NCBI GenBank assembly: GCA_900660155.1 | Contig: CABFPE010000078.1 | Span: forward strand, 1,119,538 to 1,183,537 | Length of the DNA stretch: 64,000 nt | Direction of reading: 5' to 3' | Source: Hofstenia miamia | Taxonomy: Eukaryota; Xenacoelomorpha; Acoela; Hofsteniidae | Part shown: positions 1 through 11,570 of the stretch, piece by piece | How the letters are laid out: each line of letters opens with the position of its first letter | Numbering within the stretch: the first letter of the stretch is position 1 | Made by a program: the position numbers and the translations under genes | Notes under the pieces: model-generated | What the model was told of the DNA's origin: nothing | Database searches by the model: none | Seen by the model: only the letters and a program-made list of their open reading frames with translations

Positions 1-171
1 AATGGTGGCTGCTTATAGACGAGGACTTACTATAAATAATTAACTGTGTTTTCACTACAAAACAATAAATACAACCAGATATATACGTTTGCGATTGACT
101 AATAATCGCAGAGTCCTAATTAAATTATTTAGTTTAACACAAAAAGCCATTGCATAAATTAGCAACATTAC

Positions 172-173
<2 letters not shown>

Positions 174-204
<31 letters not shown>
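174..204. repeat. (TA)n microsatellite
   Basis: Uninterrupted TA dinucleotide run, the first of about eight in this window. No gene is associated with it. Confidence 0.95.
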
Positions 205-208
<4 letters not shown>

Positions 209-296
209 GTGGCGCACGGAAACCGCCGAATTTTAAACTTTGATTGCTCCTAAAATATTCATCTGATCGATTTCGACTCTTTCTAGTTTGGAAAAC

Positions 297-799
297 CACT
301 TTTTTATAAGAACAATTTTATAAGACCAATGAGACTCAAAAATGCCAAAAAATAAGAACAATTTAAGAACAGTAGTGAGGCTGAAAGTACAAGCTAATTA
401 TTTTGTTTATCATTTAATTAGTGTGAAAAAGCAATCCCTTGGGGAATGTTTCCAAGTTGGTAACGTTAACCTGTTAATAATCGTTTGTTTACATAGCTGT
501 CTTAATTTAGCAGAAACAACTTTCCAGTATTTTCACAGCATGTGACCATTGTGAGGTCATAATGACATAATATTATATGATGATTTTAAAAATATAAGGG
601 ATGTGGTAGATAATAAAAAAATATAAAGTAGTTATAGCAAAAAGAATCAGTGGCACCTAAAATCCTCTAAATAGTAAAGTAAATAGCCAAAACTTTTTTA
701 CCTTAGAAAAAATAAGAACAATTTAAGGCTCAAAGTGCCAAAAAAAAATAAGAACAGCTGAGCCTCAGCAAAAATTTACTGGTTCTTATAAAAAAAGTG
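297..799. mobile_element. Non-autonomous TIR element, about 0.5 kb, unclassified
   Basis: The left end reads CACTTTTTTATAAGAAC and the right end is its inverse (GTTCTTATAAAAAAAGTG, one extra A), so the ends form an inverted repeat. Further in, both arms carry related blocks containing AAAATAAGAACAATTTAAG and a GAGGCT/GAGACT motif, so the arms are built of repeated subunits. There is no transposase-like reading frame; an open frame at 342-545 only translates the arm. No convincing target duplication was seen, so the superfamily is not assigned. Confidence 0.6.
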
Positions 800-1090
800 T
801 ATAGGATTTATGATGATTATACCTGTTGTACTGAGAATTGTCCGAAAATTCTGATTCTATTGATCTAATGACATGTACTCATTTTGTTGACATCGAAAAT
901 CTAGATCAAGTTAATTAACTTAACATGAATCGTATTCCGTGTTATGTCATCAATTTACTAATTACGTGTCTACAAAAATATTATTAGAAACCGACTTGTT
1001 ACTGTAGAGTAAATACGTTTTTTATTCTCTTTAACATTTTGCACAACGAATTGTGTGCAGTCTTGAAGTGAATATTGCTCAGTTACTCAT
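800..1090. other. AT-rich stretch, nothing recognised
   Basis: No coding, RNA or repeat signal was recognised between the TIR element and the faint transposase remnant. Confidence 0.5.
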
Positions 1091-1094
1091 GAAG

Positions 1095-1385
1095 AATGGA
1101 TTATTATTATTCGATTGCAGAACGAGCAAAATGAGCGGCTTTGTATGAATGGCTCAAGAGTCCAGTGGAAGTAGAAAGGCCTTATCATTCAGAGTATGGC
1201 AAGAACGCAGAAGCACCAGATGCCCGTACCACCTTTTGGCCAGTGTTTGTGTGGTGACTGTCAATCGTAACCGGTCATCTTCTGAACAAACGAGCAGAAT
1301 GTGGAAATGAATACAATTGTTTTTCAAGGATTGTGAAGAATTTCTGAAATTCACAGGTTGTTTAAGGATAACAGCAATTACATCT
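1095..1385 (+). pseudogene. Possible N-terminal remnant of a Tc1/mariner-type transposase
   Basis: Around 1145-1245 the forward strand reads EWLKSPVEVERPYHSEYGKN, followed by A-E-A-P-D-A-R-T. This resembles the N-terminal helix-turn-helix pattern of Tc/mariner transposases (x-V-x-x-x-R-x-(F/Y)-R-x-x-(F/Y)-G, then a P and T-I segment). A following segment with R-N-R-S and S-E-Q-T would fit the GRP-hook linker. Stops and frame changes interrupt it and no catalytic core or TIR is visible. This is a weak call resting on pattern resemblance only. Confidence 0.3.
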
Positions 1386-1861
1386 CCCATGAGAATATTT
1401 TAGATTATGTATAGATAAGTGATGCCAGGGTGAAATCGGTCAGAGGGACAGATTAATTTCAATTGAAACCTCGGGGCTAAATTTTGTTTGATATCATTTG
1501 TTAATATTGCACCATAATACTCTGAGTATTATTTATTAAAAATAAATCCAAACACTGACCCCGAGTCCGGCTCTTGGTCGCCACCACAGCATCACTGATG
1601 GAGACGGTCTTTGGGATTAATGAATTTCTATCAATTTTCTAAAATATCAGAAGACTTACTATTCGAAACGATTCAACACTGTGTGTAAGATTGAAAATGC
1701 AATTGTATTGTATATAACAAAGCAAATTTTCTAGCAAGTATCTCTACCTTCCCTGTATCTCCCTGTAACTCACTCGGGTTAATTATTGTTCCACTTAATT
1801 ACTTACAAGTTTTGCTGAAAACCTCATTGAATTCGAAAAAGTTGTGAACAAAGTTATAGGT

Positions 1862-2720
1862 CTGAACTGAACACTACTTTAGTCTCGTCTTCAACAAACA
1901 GTAGTGGTGCCAAGCTGTCTTCTCGGAGAATGACCCGGCTAAGCTCAGCTTGTACCCATCTATCTCAGTCTTTGAGCTTCCCATTCTTTAGTAACACACC
2001 CCATTTCTGTGAAACTATTAGCCTCAAGTGTCCTCACTACCTATTTATGTGATAAGCTGTATATGTCTTCTCGTTCAATTCTACACCACATCTACACCAC
2101 AGCCTGGTCAGCCAACAATTAATATTCTCCTGACCCCCTTATGCTCCTATGAGATCCACCTGTTCTGTTTTAAGTAAGATGTCAGCCTACTTGAAATAAC
2201 GGAAGTTATCAATTTCCAAATGGTTGGTAGACTCGTAATTCGTCTTAAGTTGCTTCCCACTACTATTCACTCTGGGCACCTACTCACCAAACACTCCTCC
2301 AATGCTGCTGCTAGTCTCACGAAAGCTTGTGAACATCTTCCATTAATACCCATCACCTCATCCTTGCTTGACGCCTTCCAGTTTTTCATTTTCCTTAGTG
2401 CCTGCTTTAACTTTACAACTGTGATTACCGCTTTTCTGGTCCGAACACCTTCACCTTCTCACTGTCAATCTTTGGTAACCTATCCTCACATACTTTCCCA
2501 GAACTTTACTGTATTCTCACATGCTCTAGCTGTTGTTTTCTCCTGCATATAGTCCTTTGTAGAATCCTCCTTCTTAGATCTCACACTTCATATCGCGTCT
2601 TTTGCCCTTGCTTTATACGTTCTCAGCATCTGCATATCAATCTGTGCTTAAGCTCTTCTGCTTCAGTTTTTATAGTTTTCCGCTTACCTACCCTACATCT
2701 GTACGGACTTACTTGTCCTT
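1862..2720 (-). mobile_element. Decayed LINE reverse-transcriptase fragment
   Basis: Reading the reverse strand from about 2720 down to 1862 gives scattered pieces of a non-LTR reverse transcriptase in changing frames. These include LRKMKNWKASSKDEV near 2380-2430 (family pattern K-N-W-K-A-x-G-x-D-x-V), ALEECLVSR, LPTIWKLITSVISSRL near 2160-2220 (family Y-R-P-I-T-x-L-P-T-x-W-K-L), and RREDSLAPLLF near 1890-1915, the RT motif G-D-S-L-S-P-L-L-F. The catalytic F/Y-x-D-D box is not seen, and sequence between the motifs has been lost. Motif style suggests an R2/NeSL-like lineage rather than the CR1/L2-like element at 24-28 kb; that assignment is inference. Confidence 0.7.
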
Positions 2721-3402
2721 ATCTTAAGTATTTGCTGCTGAGCATAGTGACTTTATTCATTATTTTCTTTCATATTAGTTGATTTTTAGTTCTATATTCA
2801 AATATTATTTCAAAAAATTATGAATATTTTATTTCCAATTTTGAAAACATGTTATCATATTATTGAAAGTACTATTCTATAAAATATTGATTCACATTTT
2901 GTATTTCTTCAGATTTTAAACACATTTGATTTTACAAACATTTCGATAGGTTTTATGCTTTTTGTTTAAAAATTTCTTAGACTTTCTGGAATCCGTAATT
3001 TCCAAGTAGGAACTTTCTTTTGATTTGACTAAATGATCTTCTCTACAACTGGAGAATGCTTATTATATAATTGATGCTTTGATAAAATTTGGCTTCTCAT
3101 TATTGAACATTGATGCACAATAGTTTTGACAACTTAGATTTAGTAAGTAAAACGAATTCTGCTTTACAAATTCTTTGAGAATGATTGTATTAGACTCATT
3201 TCCTCTCTCACCTTTTTATTGAGAAGTAATAAACACATTTTGGATGAAACCTTTTATGATGATTTAACAATTCTTCAAATAAGTTGTTTTAGTCAACAGA
3301 ATTGATATGTCATTTTCATTAACATCCTTTAATAATAATTTATTATCACGCAATAAATTATTCGTAGATGCATCAAGATTTGACAATTCTTCATATACGA
3401 TA
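2721..3402. other. AT-rich stretch, nothing recognised
   Basis: No coding or repeat structure recognised between the LINE fragment and the mariner. Confidence 0.5.
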
Positions 3403-4383
3403 TAGTTAGAAGGAAAGTTTTGTCCGATTTTTGTTTTAACATATTTTTTAACCAAAATAATAGACAATTTTAGCAATATAATATATATTTGAACGTCTTC
3501 TCTCGGCTTGAATTCTCTCTTTTAAATCGTCCAATAAACCACAATAAACGATGGATGTCATCGTTTGTCCTTTTTCAAGGATTTTGTAATATATAACACC
3601 TCGACTATCCCAGAAGAATATTGCTAATGACTTGTCAGGTGTTAAGCTTCTATTTACATTCTTGGTTATGGAATATTTCCTCCAGCCCAGCACTTTGTCT
3701 GATTGCAAGTGCCTTCGTTCCTCCATACAATCCATGTCTCATCAACTGTGATCAACCTTGATAAGAAGTTGTTAGTTCTAAATTTGACAAATAATTCTTG
3801 GCATATTTGTACACGTATTTCTTTGCTTCCTTCACTGAGTGCGTGAGGTACCCATTTGCAACACAAGTAACGTAGGCCAATAATCTTCTTCATGCACTCC
3901 AATATTGTAGAATGGCTATGACCTATTGCATTTGCAATGTCATAAGTAGATGCTCTGGGAGAAGTTCGCAAGTATTCTTTTATTTCAACATCAAGATCCG
4001 TCGTATTTGGCCTGCCACTTCGTTCCTTGTCATCCAGATGGAAATCTCCTTCATTAAATCGTTCAATCCATCGTCGACAACTTCGTTCATTTAGTGTTTT
4101 GCCAAAGTGCTTCATTTATTTCCGCAGCCATCTTTGAGACATTCAAACTCCTCTTCCAACAATAGTACCTGATAGTTCTAATTTCCCGTTTTTTAAATTC
4201 CATTTCGATTTCCAAATTAAATATTGACTGTCAAGTGAATAAAGAATTATAGTAGTGTGACTGGTTATTAATAATTATTGATAAATATTTTTATATTCTG
4301 TTACTTCTGTTAAAATAATGCTAAAACAAAATGTTTAAAAAATGTTAAAACAAAAATCGGACAAAACTTTCCGTCTAACCCTA
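3403..4383 (-). mobile_element. Internally deleted mariner element with both TIRs
   Basis: The left end (from 3403) reads TAGTTAGAAGGAAAGTTTTG and the right end, inverted, reads TAGGGTTAGACGGAAAGTTT. The inverted repeat continues through GTCCGATTTTTGTTTTAACA for more than 40 bp with few mismatches, and flanking TA dinucleotides fit the mariner target site. At under 1 kb it is shorter than a usual 1.3-kb mariner, because the C-terminal third of the transposase is missing. It can only have moved with help from another transposase. Confidence 0.85.
3448..4115 (-). pseudogene. Broken mariner transposase (DD34D type)
   Basis: The upstream piece (4115-3666) has the mariner second helix-turn-helix pattern: CRRWIERFNEGDFHLDDKER followed by SGRP, then a TSPRASTYDIANAIGHSHST helix and ITVDETWI, which holds the first catalytic aspartate. 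After a frame change near 3700 the other piece (3735-3448) continues with FFWDSRGVIYYKILEKGQTM and then VYCGLLDDLKERI, the usual Mos1-like order. The sequence then runs straight into the TIR, so the H-D-N-A-R-P-H and S-P-D-L-x-P-x-D catalytic segments are deleted. The frame break plus deletion make it non-functional. The first ATG sits at the K-H-F-G-K segment, so the very N-terminus also lacks an intact start. Confidence 0.85.
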
Positions 4384-5344
4384 TATAAAATGTTAGCTGT
4401 TTTGACAAAAACTTAGTTGATGCTTTTAAATTGATATTCTTAATGTTTTTTAATGGCGCTTCTTACGTTTTGGTCTCTTGACTTATTCATTAAACCAAAC
4501 AATGTCATTACTTCTATTATTTTTCAGTTATTCAATAATGGGGGCATCCTCACTTAAGTGTTTGTTGGATGTTTCGACATTAGAAACTAATCATTATTGT
4601 TAATAAATTTGCATGAAATCATTAGTTTCGGTTAGATTTCGTATCAGGTGAAGTGTACTTGCCTTTAAATTTCTTATTTGATATGTATTTCCAAGAGAAT
4701 TTCTCAAATTGTTTTTTGAATTATCTTTTTTAATATTCTGAAAAGTTTGATATAATTTGCAAAATTGGGCTTCGATTTATAAGATATGTTGAAACCATTA
4801 ACCAGGTTTTCTAAATCAACAAAAAAGTTCAAAAGTTTCTGTAATTTATCATTTCTTTTAACAGTATTGTCTTAAAATGTTGAAAATAATAAGAAAAATA
4901 TCATCAATGCAAACCTAAAGTTAACTTACTTCAAATTTTATCACCAATTTTTTTTGATCATCCAGGTTCTTCTCACGCGTTCTTAATTCAAAACTATTAT
5001 AATGTTTCAATTAATATAGTTGTGTGCATAACTTTAAATTAATAGTTTTGTAAGAGACGAACAATAAATTTAGATACTGGTCGCAATTTTCTAGGCGTCA
5101 AGACAAGAAATACAATGCAAAATAATACATAGCAAGGAATATTTACAAATATGCAAAATTATATATTAGCTTGGCCTATTGCAATATTAGTGTCTATTGA
5201 TAGAGTAATAGGGATTTTAAAATTTATAAGTTCGCAATTTCAGGTCTTTTATATCATAAAAAAAGTATTTTTAAAATTTGTGTTAAAATTTTTAATCTAC
5301 CTATTTGTTTGGTGTAGTTTTGTATGCCAATGAAATTAAGACAG
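4384..5344. other. AT-rich stretch, nothing recognised
   Basis: No gene, RNA or repeat signal recognised. A 60-codon open frame at 5151-5333 has only low-complexity hydrophobic content and no family resemblance. Confidence 0.5.
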
Positions 5345-5430
5345 CAGTAGTTTACGCAAGGACATGGTAGAATTTCCCCCGTCAGGTTTTTAAAATTGAC
5401 TTTGACTGATTAATTGGTCTTCTCAAATTA
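5345..5430 (+). mobile_element. Truncated copy of the CAGTGGCGTACCC hAT-type MITE
   Basis: The start CAGTAGTTTACGCAAGG and the following CCCCCGTCAGGTTTTTAAAA match the left half of the complete copy at 20658-20896. The right half is missing. Confidence 0.6.
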
Positions 5431-6648
5431 TAACTCATGTTTCTTACATTACAATATAATGTTCATAAGTATTATATTTATCATTAATGCAATATCGGAT
5501 GACAGTGGAATGGAATTCCTTAAAATTGATTAAGGCAATGAATATTATGTGCAATATTTTATGTACTATGTTGTAATTTTCACTATAAATCTACATGAAG
5601 GTTAGTGTTACACGAAATAAATATACATAGATATCTAGAATAGACCTAATGCACATCAAACAAATGATTTTAAGAATTAAGATCCTCCAACAACAACAAA
5701 TTTTTATGCAGAGCCCATATGCCCGGCCCGTGCCCGTTACGTGCCCTACCCCAGGATATAAAGCTCACACAGGGTCTTCAGTAATATTATTCCTTGTTTT
5801 GCGAATGCATGAGCATATTTTTAAAGTTGCAATTGATTCTGTTTCTTAGAATCTCCAGAGTAAAAAAATCCTTCGGATCAAGACCAAAATTCCTTAGATC
5901 AAATAAAGTTTTATGATCACAACGCCTGTACATTAATTATAAAGAACAATGCTTCCTTGTTAAATTTGTTGAAAACACTTTTCAGTAATTATTAACATCT
6001 CATGCCGTTTTATCAATACTAATTTGTCTTTCCAAACTAAAAGGACCATTTATTATCACAGCACTGTATGGGTAAATACAATTAGTTGCTATGCTTCTCA
6101 AAGATTTAAGGTGGTATCAATATCACTTAATAATCTCGTCCGGTCCTGCCGATTTTTTAATCCAGATTTTGATAATACAGTATTTTTATAATAATCACCA
6201 CACTTCTTGTTGTTGAACTTTGTATTATGGGAATTATGCAATATTGTAGTATTAGTATTTTTTATGCAGCTCTATATTTTTCATATAATACAAAATTGTA
6301 TTTTTCGTTTTAATTATTTTTGCAAATAGAAAATGTACACATTCTTTCGAGGTATCTACCTATCCAGTTGAAGTATTTTTTGATAGAACAAGTTTTCAAA
6401 TCCCGCCAAATATTTTTTGAGTGCAGTTTTTTTCAGGTGTAGAAATTCGATTTAATATGAATTTGTATAAGGAATTCAAATTATGATGTATACGAAACTG
6501 CGAATTATTGACCAATTTTCCAAATTTAAGTAAAACAACATAATTGCGATTGTTGCAAAGTGTTTGCAGGTGCACAGGTTAATATATTTTTTTCTTTTTA
6601 AGGCATTTTTATGAGGTGAAATATAGATGGTACTTTACATAATGCATA
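5431..6648. other. AT-rich stretch with one GC-rich block
   Basis: Apart from the GC-rich block at 5711-5755 (listed separately), no coding or RNA structure was recognised. Confidence 0.45.
5711..5755. repeat. GC-rich block, inverted partner of 8065-8103
   Basis: It reads ATGCCCGGCCCGTGCCCGTT and then GTGCCCTACCCC. The inverse of 8065-8103 contains GTGCCCGGCCCATAGCCC and then TACCC, so the two blocks are degenerate inverted partners about 2.35 kb apart. Such C/G-run blocks in an AT-rich background resemble the subterminal repeats of hAT-type transposons; that reading is inference. Confidence 0.35.
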
Positions 6649-6871
6649 CAGATGACTTACGCAAGGGGGACATAGTGCAATCTCCCCCGTCAGGTTTTCA
6701 AAATTGATTTTGATTGGCTAAATCGAAAAATTTTCGGTAAAATAATTGAAAAACATGACATCGTGAAATGCATTATCAACTCAGTATTTTCAAAAATGTT
6801 TGCGGGCCTCGCCCCGTTTTTGGTCATGACCAAGATGTCTCCTCCATCAGAAAATCCTGCGTACGCCCCTG
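6649..6871 (+). mobile_element. Copy of the CAGTGGCGTACCC hAT-type MITE
   Basis: The left end CAGATGACTTACGCAAGGGG and the right end ATCCTGCGTACGCCCCTG are an imperfect inverted pair. The interior contains the family blocks CCCCCGTCAGGTTTTCAAAA, GTGAAATGCATT and GGCCTCGCCCCGTTTTTGGT. No matching 8-bp duplication survives at this copy. Confidence 0.75.
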
Positions 6872-8143
6872 TACGATAGCACAGTACTAAAAACAATCGT
6901 TTAGTTTTCATAAAAAATAATGTTTTCAGAGGAAACCATATTTTTCATTGGTGAAAAGAACAAGTGCAATATTGCTTCAAAAATTGAATATTTTATAATT
7001 AAAGTTTACAAAGCAATTAGTTTGCTTTCGACGTTGTTTAGCATTAGAAAGCTTTCATTTTCAATTAACAGAATGTAGAAAAACAGAACAATGTTTGTTC
7101 AAACAACAAATACATCGACAAATTTTAAAACATGACAGAGCGCTTATGAACAATAGATACAACAGATATTCAATTACCATTAGGTATACTTATCTAATAG
7201 ACACATAAATGTTGCTTCAAGTGATCAACAGTCATGAACATTCGTTTCGGCATGCATTAAATTTGCCACATCGCCTAAAGCCCAATCCTAACCTTGGGCC
7301 TTTAAAGGCTATGAGTATCAATTGCATGGATTTTTTCTTCTTTATAACTTGTACAAATATCCTCATAAATGTGTAAATATTCCCGTGGATTTCATGTAAG
7401 GCATTCAGGTTTTCTTTGCACGCCCCCCCACTCCCTCCGTATTACGGTTCTGTGACATTATCGAGCATCTTATCCTGACTGCAAAGAAATATCTGCCATT
7501 GCTGTTGCGTTATAGCTTCAGGACGAAACTGAAAGCTACCATAATGAAGAACAATTCCTAAATAAAGTTATAAAACGTCCAACATATGTGAGTCTTGAGT
7601 TTCGAGGTGTTGTAGGAACAGATAAAATTCAGTGAAATATTTGGCATGTGAGACATTCGCGTGTGAAATACGATGGAAAATGTGAGCTATCATAGAAATA
7701 TACGTTAATGAAAACTGTGTCCAAATATGGGTAAAAATCTGCTTTATGCCTTTAGCATAACCATCCTAAAAACCTGATTATGGTTATGACGGTTGAAGCA
7801 CGTTTTCTCAATGATTGACAAAACTTGTGGAATAATTTTCTCAAAACGGGACTTAATTGTGATTTTATAGTTAAAATTGAACTTCTCAATGATTTTAACA
7901 AAAAATTTACTTTTTTATTGATGGTTATGACAGTCTAAATATGTTTCTTTTTAATAGCACAGTTAAAGGTTTTCTTGTTACATCAAGCAATTTTAGTTAA
8001 ATAGCATTCAGCTACGGGTATAACAGGCTTAGCATACCGGCACGGACAAACCAACTCGCCTATTCTCATGGGTAGGGCTATGGGCCGGGCACAGGCACGG
8101 GTCCTACTCCAGTTTATTATACTTAATAATGCAAGTTATTACG

Positions 8144-8145
<2 letters not shown>
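6872..8145. other. AT-rich stretch with one GC-rich block
   Basis: Apart from the GC-rich block at 8065-8103, no gene or repeat was recognised. Confidence 0.45.
8065..8103. repeat. GC-rich block, inverted partner of 5711-5755
   Basis: It reads TGGGTAGGGCTATGGGCCGG and then GCACAGGCACGGGTCC. See the partner block at 5711-5755 for the pairing. If the two bound one element it would be about 2.4 kb, with no transposase frame recognised between them and one MITE copy nested inside. Confidence 0.35.

Positions 8146-8174
<29 letters not shown>
8146..8174. repeat. (TA)n microsatellite
   Basis: Uninterrupted TA run immediately followed by GCGTTTGCGGGTTGTATTCG. Confidence 0.95.
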
Positions 8175-8175
<1 letters not shown>

Positions 8176-9145
8176 CGTTTGCGGGTTGTATTCGGGGATG
8201 GGAACACATATATCAGTGCGTCTCAAAAACCACTCTAGAGGAGATAGACAATAGTTTATGTTTCAAGTAGGTTGTGTCATTCCAATTTTCTCTTTACTAC
8301 CATATGTATCTCCAGTAAGTTTCTTAGGGTTAAGCATTTTATATTTCACAGGCTTACTTCTAAATACTTATATTACTATATGCGAGTTGAGTAGTAGGTA
8401 TATTTGTATAATCGCTATAGCAAATAGTAATCAATTTATAAAGCACCAGATAAAAACAATGTCATTTCCCTTGATAGTGGATTCTCATGATGAAGTAGAA
8501 GTTTCTTCCACTCGGCATTGGCCAAGGTGGTATACCTAAATAGATTATTGTTACTAAGTTACTACTTTGAGCATTTGCACTATATTTTTTATTATATAGT
8601 CGAATTAGGCAAATTGTGTTGGGCTCCTTATTGTAATTGTAGACAAATCGTGACCAGGCTAACCACTCATAGGCCTCTCAACCCCTCTCGATTCTACACT
8701 ATATAGAGAAGATTTATTATACCACAAACCGCTTCTTATTAAATACTAAATTAAAACAAATGCTTAAAAAATTATTTTCATTTTTCCTGAAATATATCTT
8801 TCATCAACCACATAGATGTATAGTGTATTATATAATTTCATTAAAATATAAGATATTCTTAAGTATTATACACTGTACATATATTCTAATGAATATTGTC
8901 AAAATGTGAGGCTGGATAAGTATTTTTTTTCAACAAAAATATTTTTTACAAGTATGAATAATATGAAATCAAATTTAATTTTAGAGTGTATAAACGGCAG
9001 TCCGAATTCCCTTAAACTACTGAATATGTGTAAATGATTATTGATGGCTCTCAAAACATTCTTGCAAATAGTTTACATAAAATTACATAGTTTTGATTAC
9101 TTTCCAACATTGTGTAATTGTACTGTCAAATATGTAAGTATAGGT

Positions 9146-9420
9146 TCAGAAATTGACATGGGTCGGGGCAGGTCGAGCTTGGAACGAGGTATTGGCAAAA
9201 ATGGGGACCGTTCAAAAAACTGACTCTTATGCAACAGTTAACACAAATCAACATTGTGCCGAAACATATAATTTTCAGTTTATTACAAGTTTGTAACTTA
9301 CACAAATTTGGTCTAGCAAAGCGAAAAATATAGAAATATTTTTAACAAGCATAACGAAATGGGCCAAATGGGCACCAAATTAAACGGACCGGGCGGGATG
9401 GGGGTTGGGCCCAAGGCATC
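9146..9420. repeat. Region bounded by GC-rich, G-run blocks
   Basis: The left part has CATGGGTCGGGGCAGGTCGA; the right part has GGACCGGGCGGGATGGGGGT followed by TGGGCCC. These G-run tracts stand out sharply from the AT-rich background and look like degenerate subterminal repeats of hAT-type elements. No precise ends or target duplications could be set. Confidence 0.3.
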
Positions 9421-10009
9421 ATGGTCTCGCTTGTTCCTAAAGTTTTGGCTCATGCCAATCTCTGGCTAGGATCTATATTGCAATTGGCTCTTCATTATAT
9501 TGATATTTATGATCTATTGCGACTAATATATATTTCTGAGTACTGTAGCCAGGGATTGGAAATTATTTATTGCAAACAAATATTCTTAATAGCTGCTCAA
9601 TTAATGTAGGATGTTGTTTTCCAACCATTTTTGCGAAACATACTGTTATTGTAAGTGGAAAAAGTAACTAAGACAACCAATAAATTTTATTTTATACAGT
9701 AATTTAGAAATGAATTCTGATAAATATAAATATTTGTAATGGCTAAAACTAATATTTAAATTATTTAAAGAAAGTCTCCAAATTTTTAGGTTTGATGTCA
9801 TTATCAAAAATCGTTATTCCCCAGCTCAAATAGGGTTAATTTTTTATATGTCTACCACCGCGGGATTCATTCATTGATTGTGTACTTTTTAATTACTAAA
9901 AGTCATTGAGAAATTTTGTGATAAAAATCCGATGAATCTTTTGAAAACCAGACAACAGAAATGGGTTCATCAAATTTCAAGTTTGTCCCTAGCAGAGTTG
10001 GAATTGTGC

Positions 10010-10080
10010 CGATTTTTAGGTCCAAGTCCAGCCTATTTCAAATTTGCCAATTATTCGGCCCAATCCCGGCCCAAACTTTT
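10010..10080. repeat. Degenerate CGGCCCAA-type block
   Basis: Contains TTCGGCCCAATCCCGGCCCA next to a poly-T run. It is similar in style to the block at 11490-11570, which has CCGGCCCAGCACGACCCAAC. Both have the same strand sense. This is a fragment of a GC-rich repeat family of unknown type. Confidence 0.3.
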
Positions 10081-11489
10081 TTTTTTACGTCATTGGTAGT
10101 GTCTTTTTCGTCATAGAAGCCCATAAGCACTACACTATGAATTTCTTTGAATAATTTGCATATCTGCTTTAGTCCTCAACAATGCTAATTCAATTCTGTT
10201 GAAATTCAAATTGCATTGCCAACCTTAATAGAAGGAACGTATCATAAAGGTTCGTAAGCCTGAGAGCTAGAGAATTCAACCCTTCCTGGAGCAGATGCTA
10301 TCAAATAGTATTGAAAATTTATTTTCACAAATGTTACCAATGAAGGCAAACATTTTCTAATTTTTTTAAATTTGTGGATAGATTAACCTTAAATTGCATA
10401 GATTTTTTTTACTTTTTGTTGGTTTCTTTTTAAAATTGTTAAACGCCTTCGTCTCAAAAATAATAAAATCTAAAAAATCAGAGAGAGCAATGTAAATGAG
10501 GTGGGTCTCCTCTTTATGTTTTAGTCTTTTGCTTAGACTTTTATGGAATATAAATAAAAATGTTGTCATTGATAGTATTCTAATGTTAAGTGAGATAAGG
10601 GCGATTGTTGGCATAACTGACGATTTATCAATATTTTATTATTAACTAGGCATGGGAAAGCTTAACTGCCAATTTTGTATTGAAATCTATTATTGCAATT
10701 AACCGTTTGCATTTAAACAAACCTTAAGAAAAGGGAACCAAAACAAGAGCATTTATATTCTGCTACTCTTTTATCCAAGCATCCTTAAAAGTTAATTCTA
10801 TGTGAAAATGACATTTTTGTGTTTATTTGAATTTATAAACGGGTTTTTGCACGTTCTACAAAACTACCGGGGTTTGACTAAAACATTTTTACAAGTTATT
10901 ACACGAATTTCATTTAAAATGTTGTCAATTTCTTTTACTACTACAATTAATGTAGTTTTAAAGAAAAAATACTTTCCTGCATATCCAAGAAATATATCCC
11001 TTAAAATAAGAGGTAGTAAATATAAATAATATGGTGGGATTTTTGTTTATTGATCTTTGAATGTATGCTTGCAACAAGCATGCTCAGGTAGCTTGAATAC
11101 GAGAAAGTGAAAAAATATTGATATTTAGAGTCATTATAGTAATAATACTATATTTTGAAGTACCGGTAACCACCCCTACTGCAACCCCCGGATGACTACT
11201 ATGCCCTACAACCAAGGTATCATATCTCACGATTCATAAGTTATTTCTACCGTCACCACTGATTTAGTAATATAAGTATTATCACAACTAATTATTACCA
11301 GGTTTGCAATCGTCCTTTTCATCATTGAGAGAACATATCAGTTCATATGCATTCAATTATTAATATTCTCAGCCAACTTACATCGGCATACATCAGTACA
11401 AAGTAAGTGGGAGTTTTCAAAAAGCTCTTTGCTTGTAGCAGACAAAATTCACATGGTAGAAGTACTGCACCAGCGAACAAGTTAAGGCT

Positions 11490-11570
11490 GATTAAATCCG
11501 GCCCAGCACGACCCAACTTTAGGCCTAACCCAGTTCCTAATCTGGTCCCTAGTAAATGAAATAAGCTGAA
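11490..11570. repeat. Degenerate CGGCCCAA-type block
   Basis: Contains TCCGGCCCAGCACGACCCAA and then TAGGCCTAACCCAG, resembling the block near 10010-10080. Family and boundaries unknown. Confidence 0.3.

Noticed and set aside
2220-2552. 110-codon forward frame
   Set aside because: Lies antisense to the decayed LINE reverse transcriptase, whose motifs explain the region.
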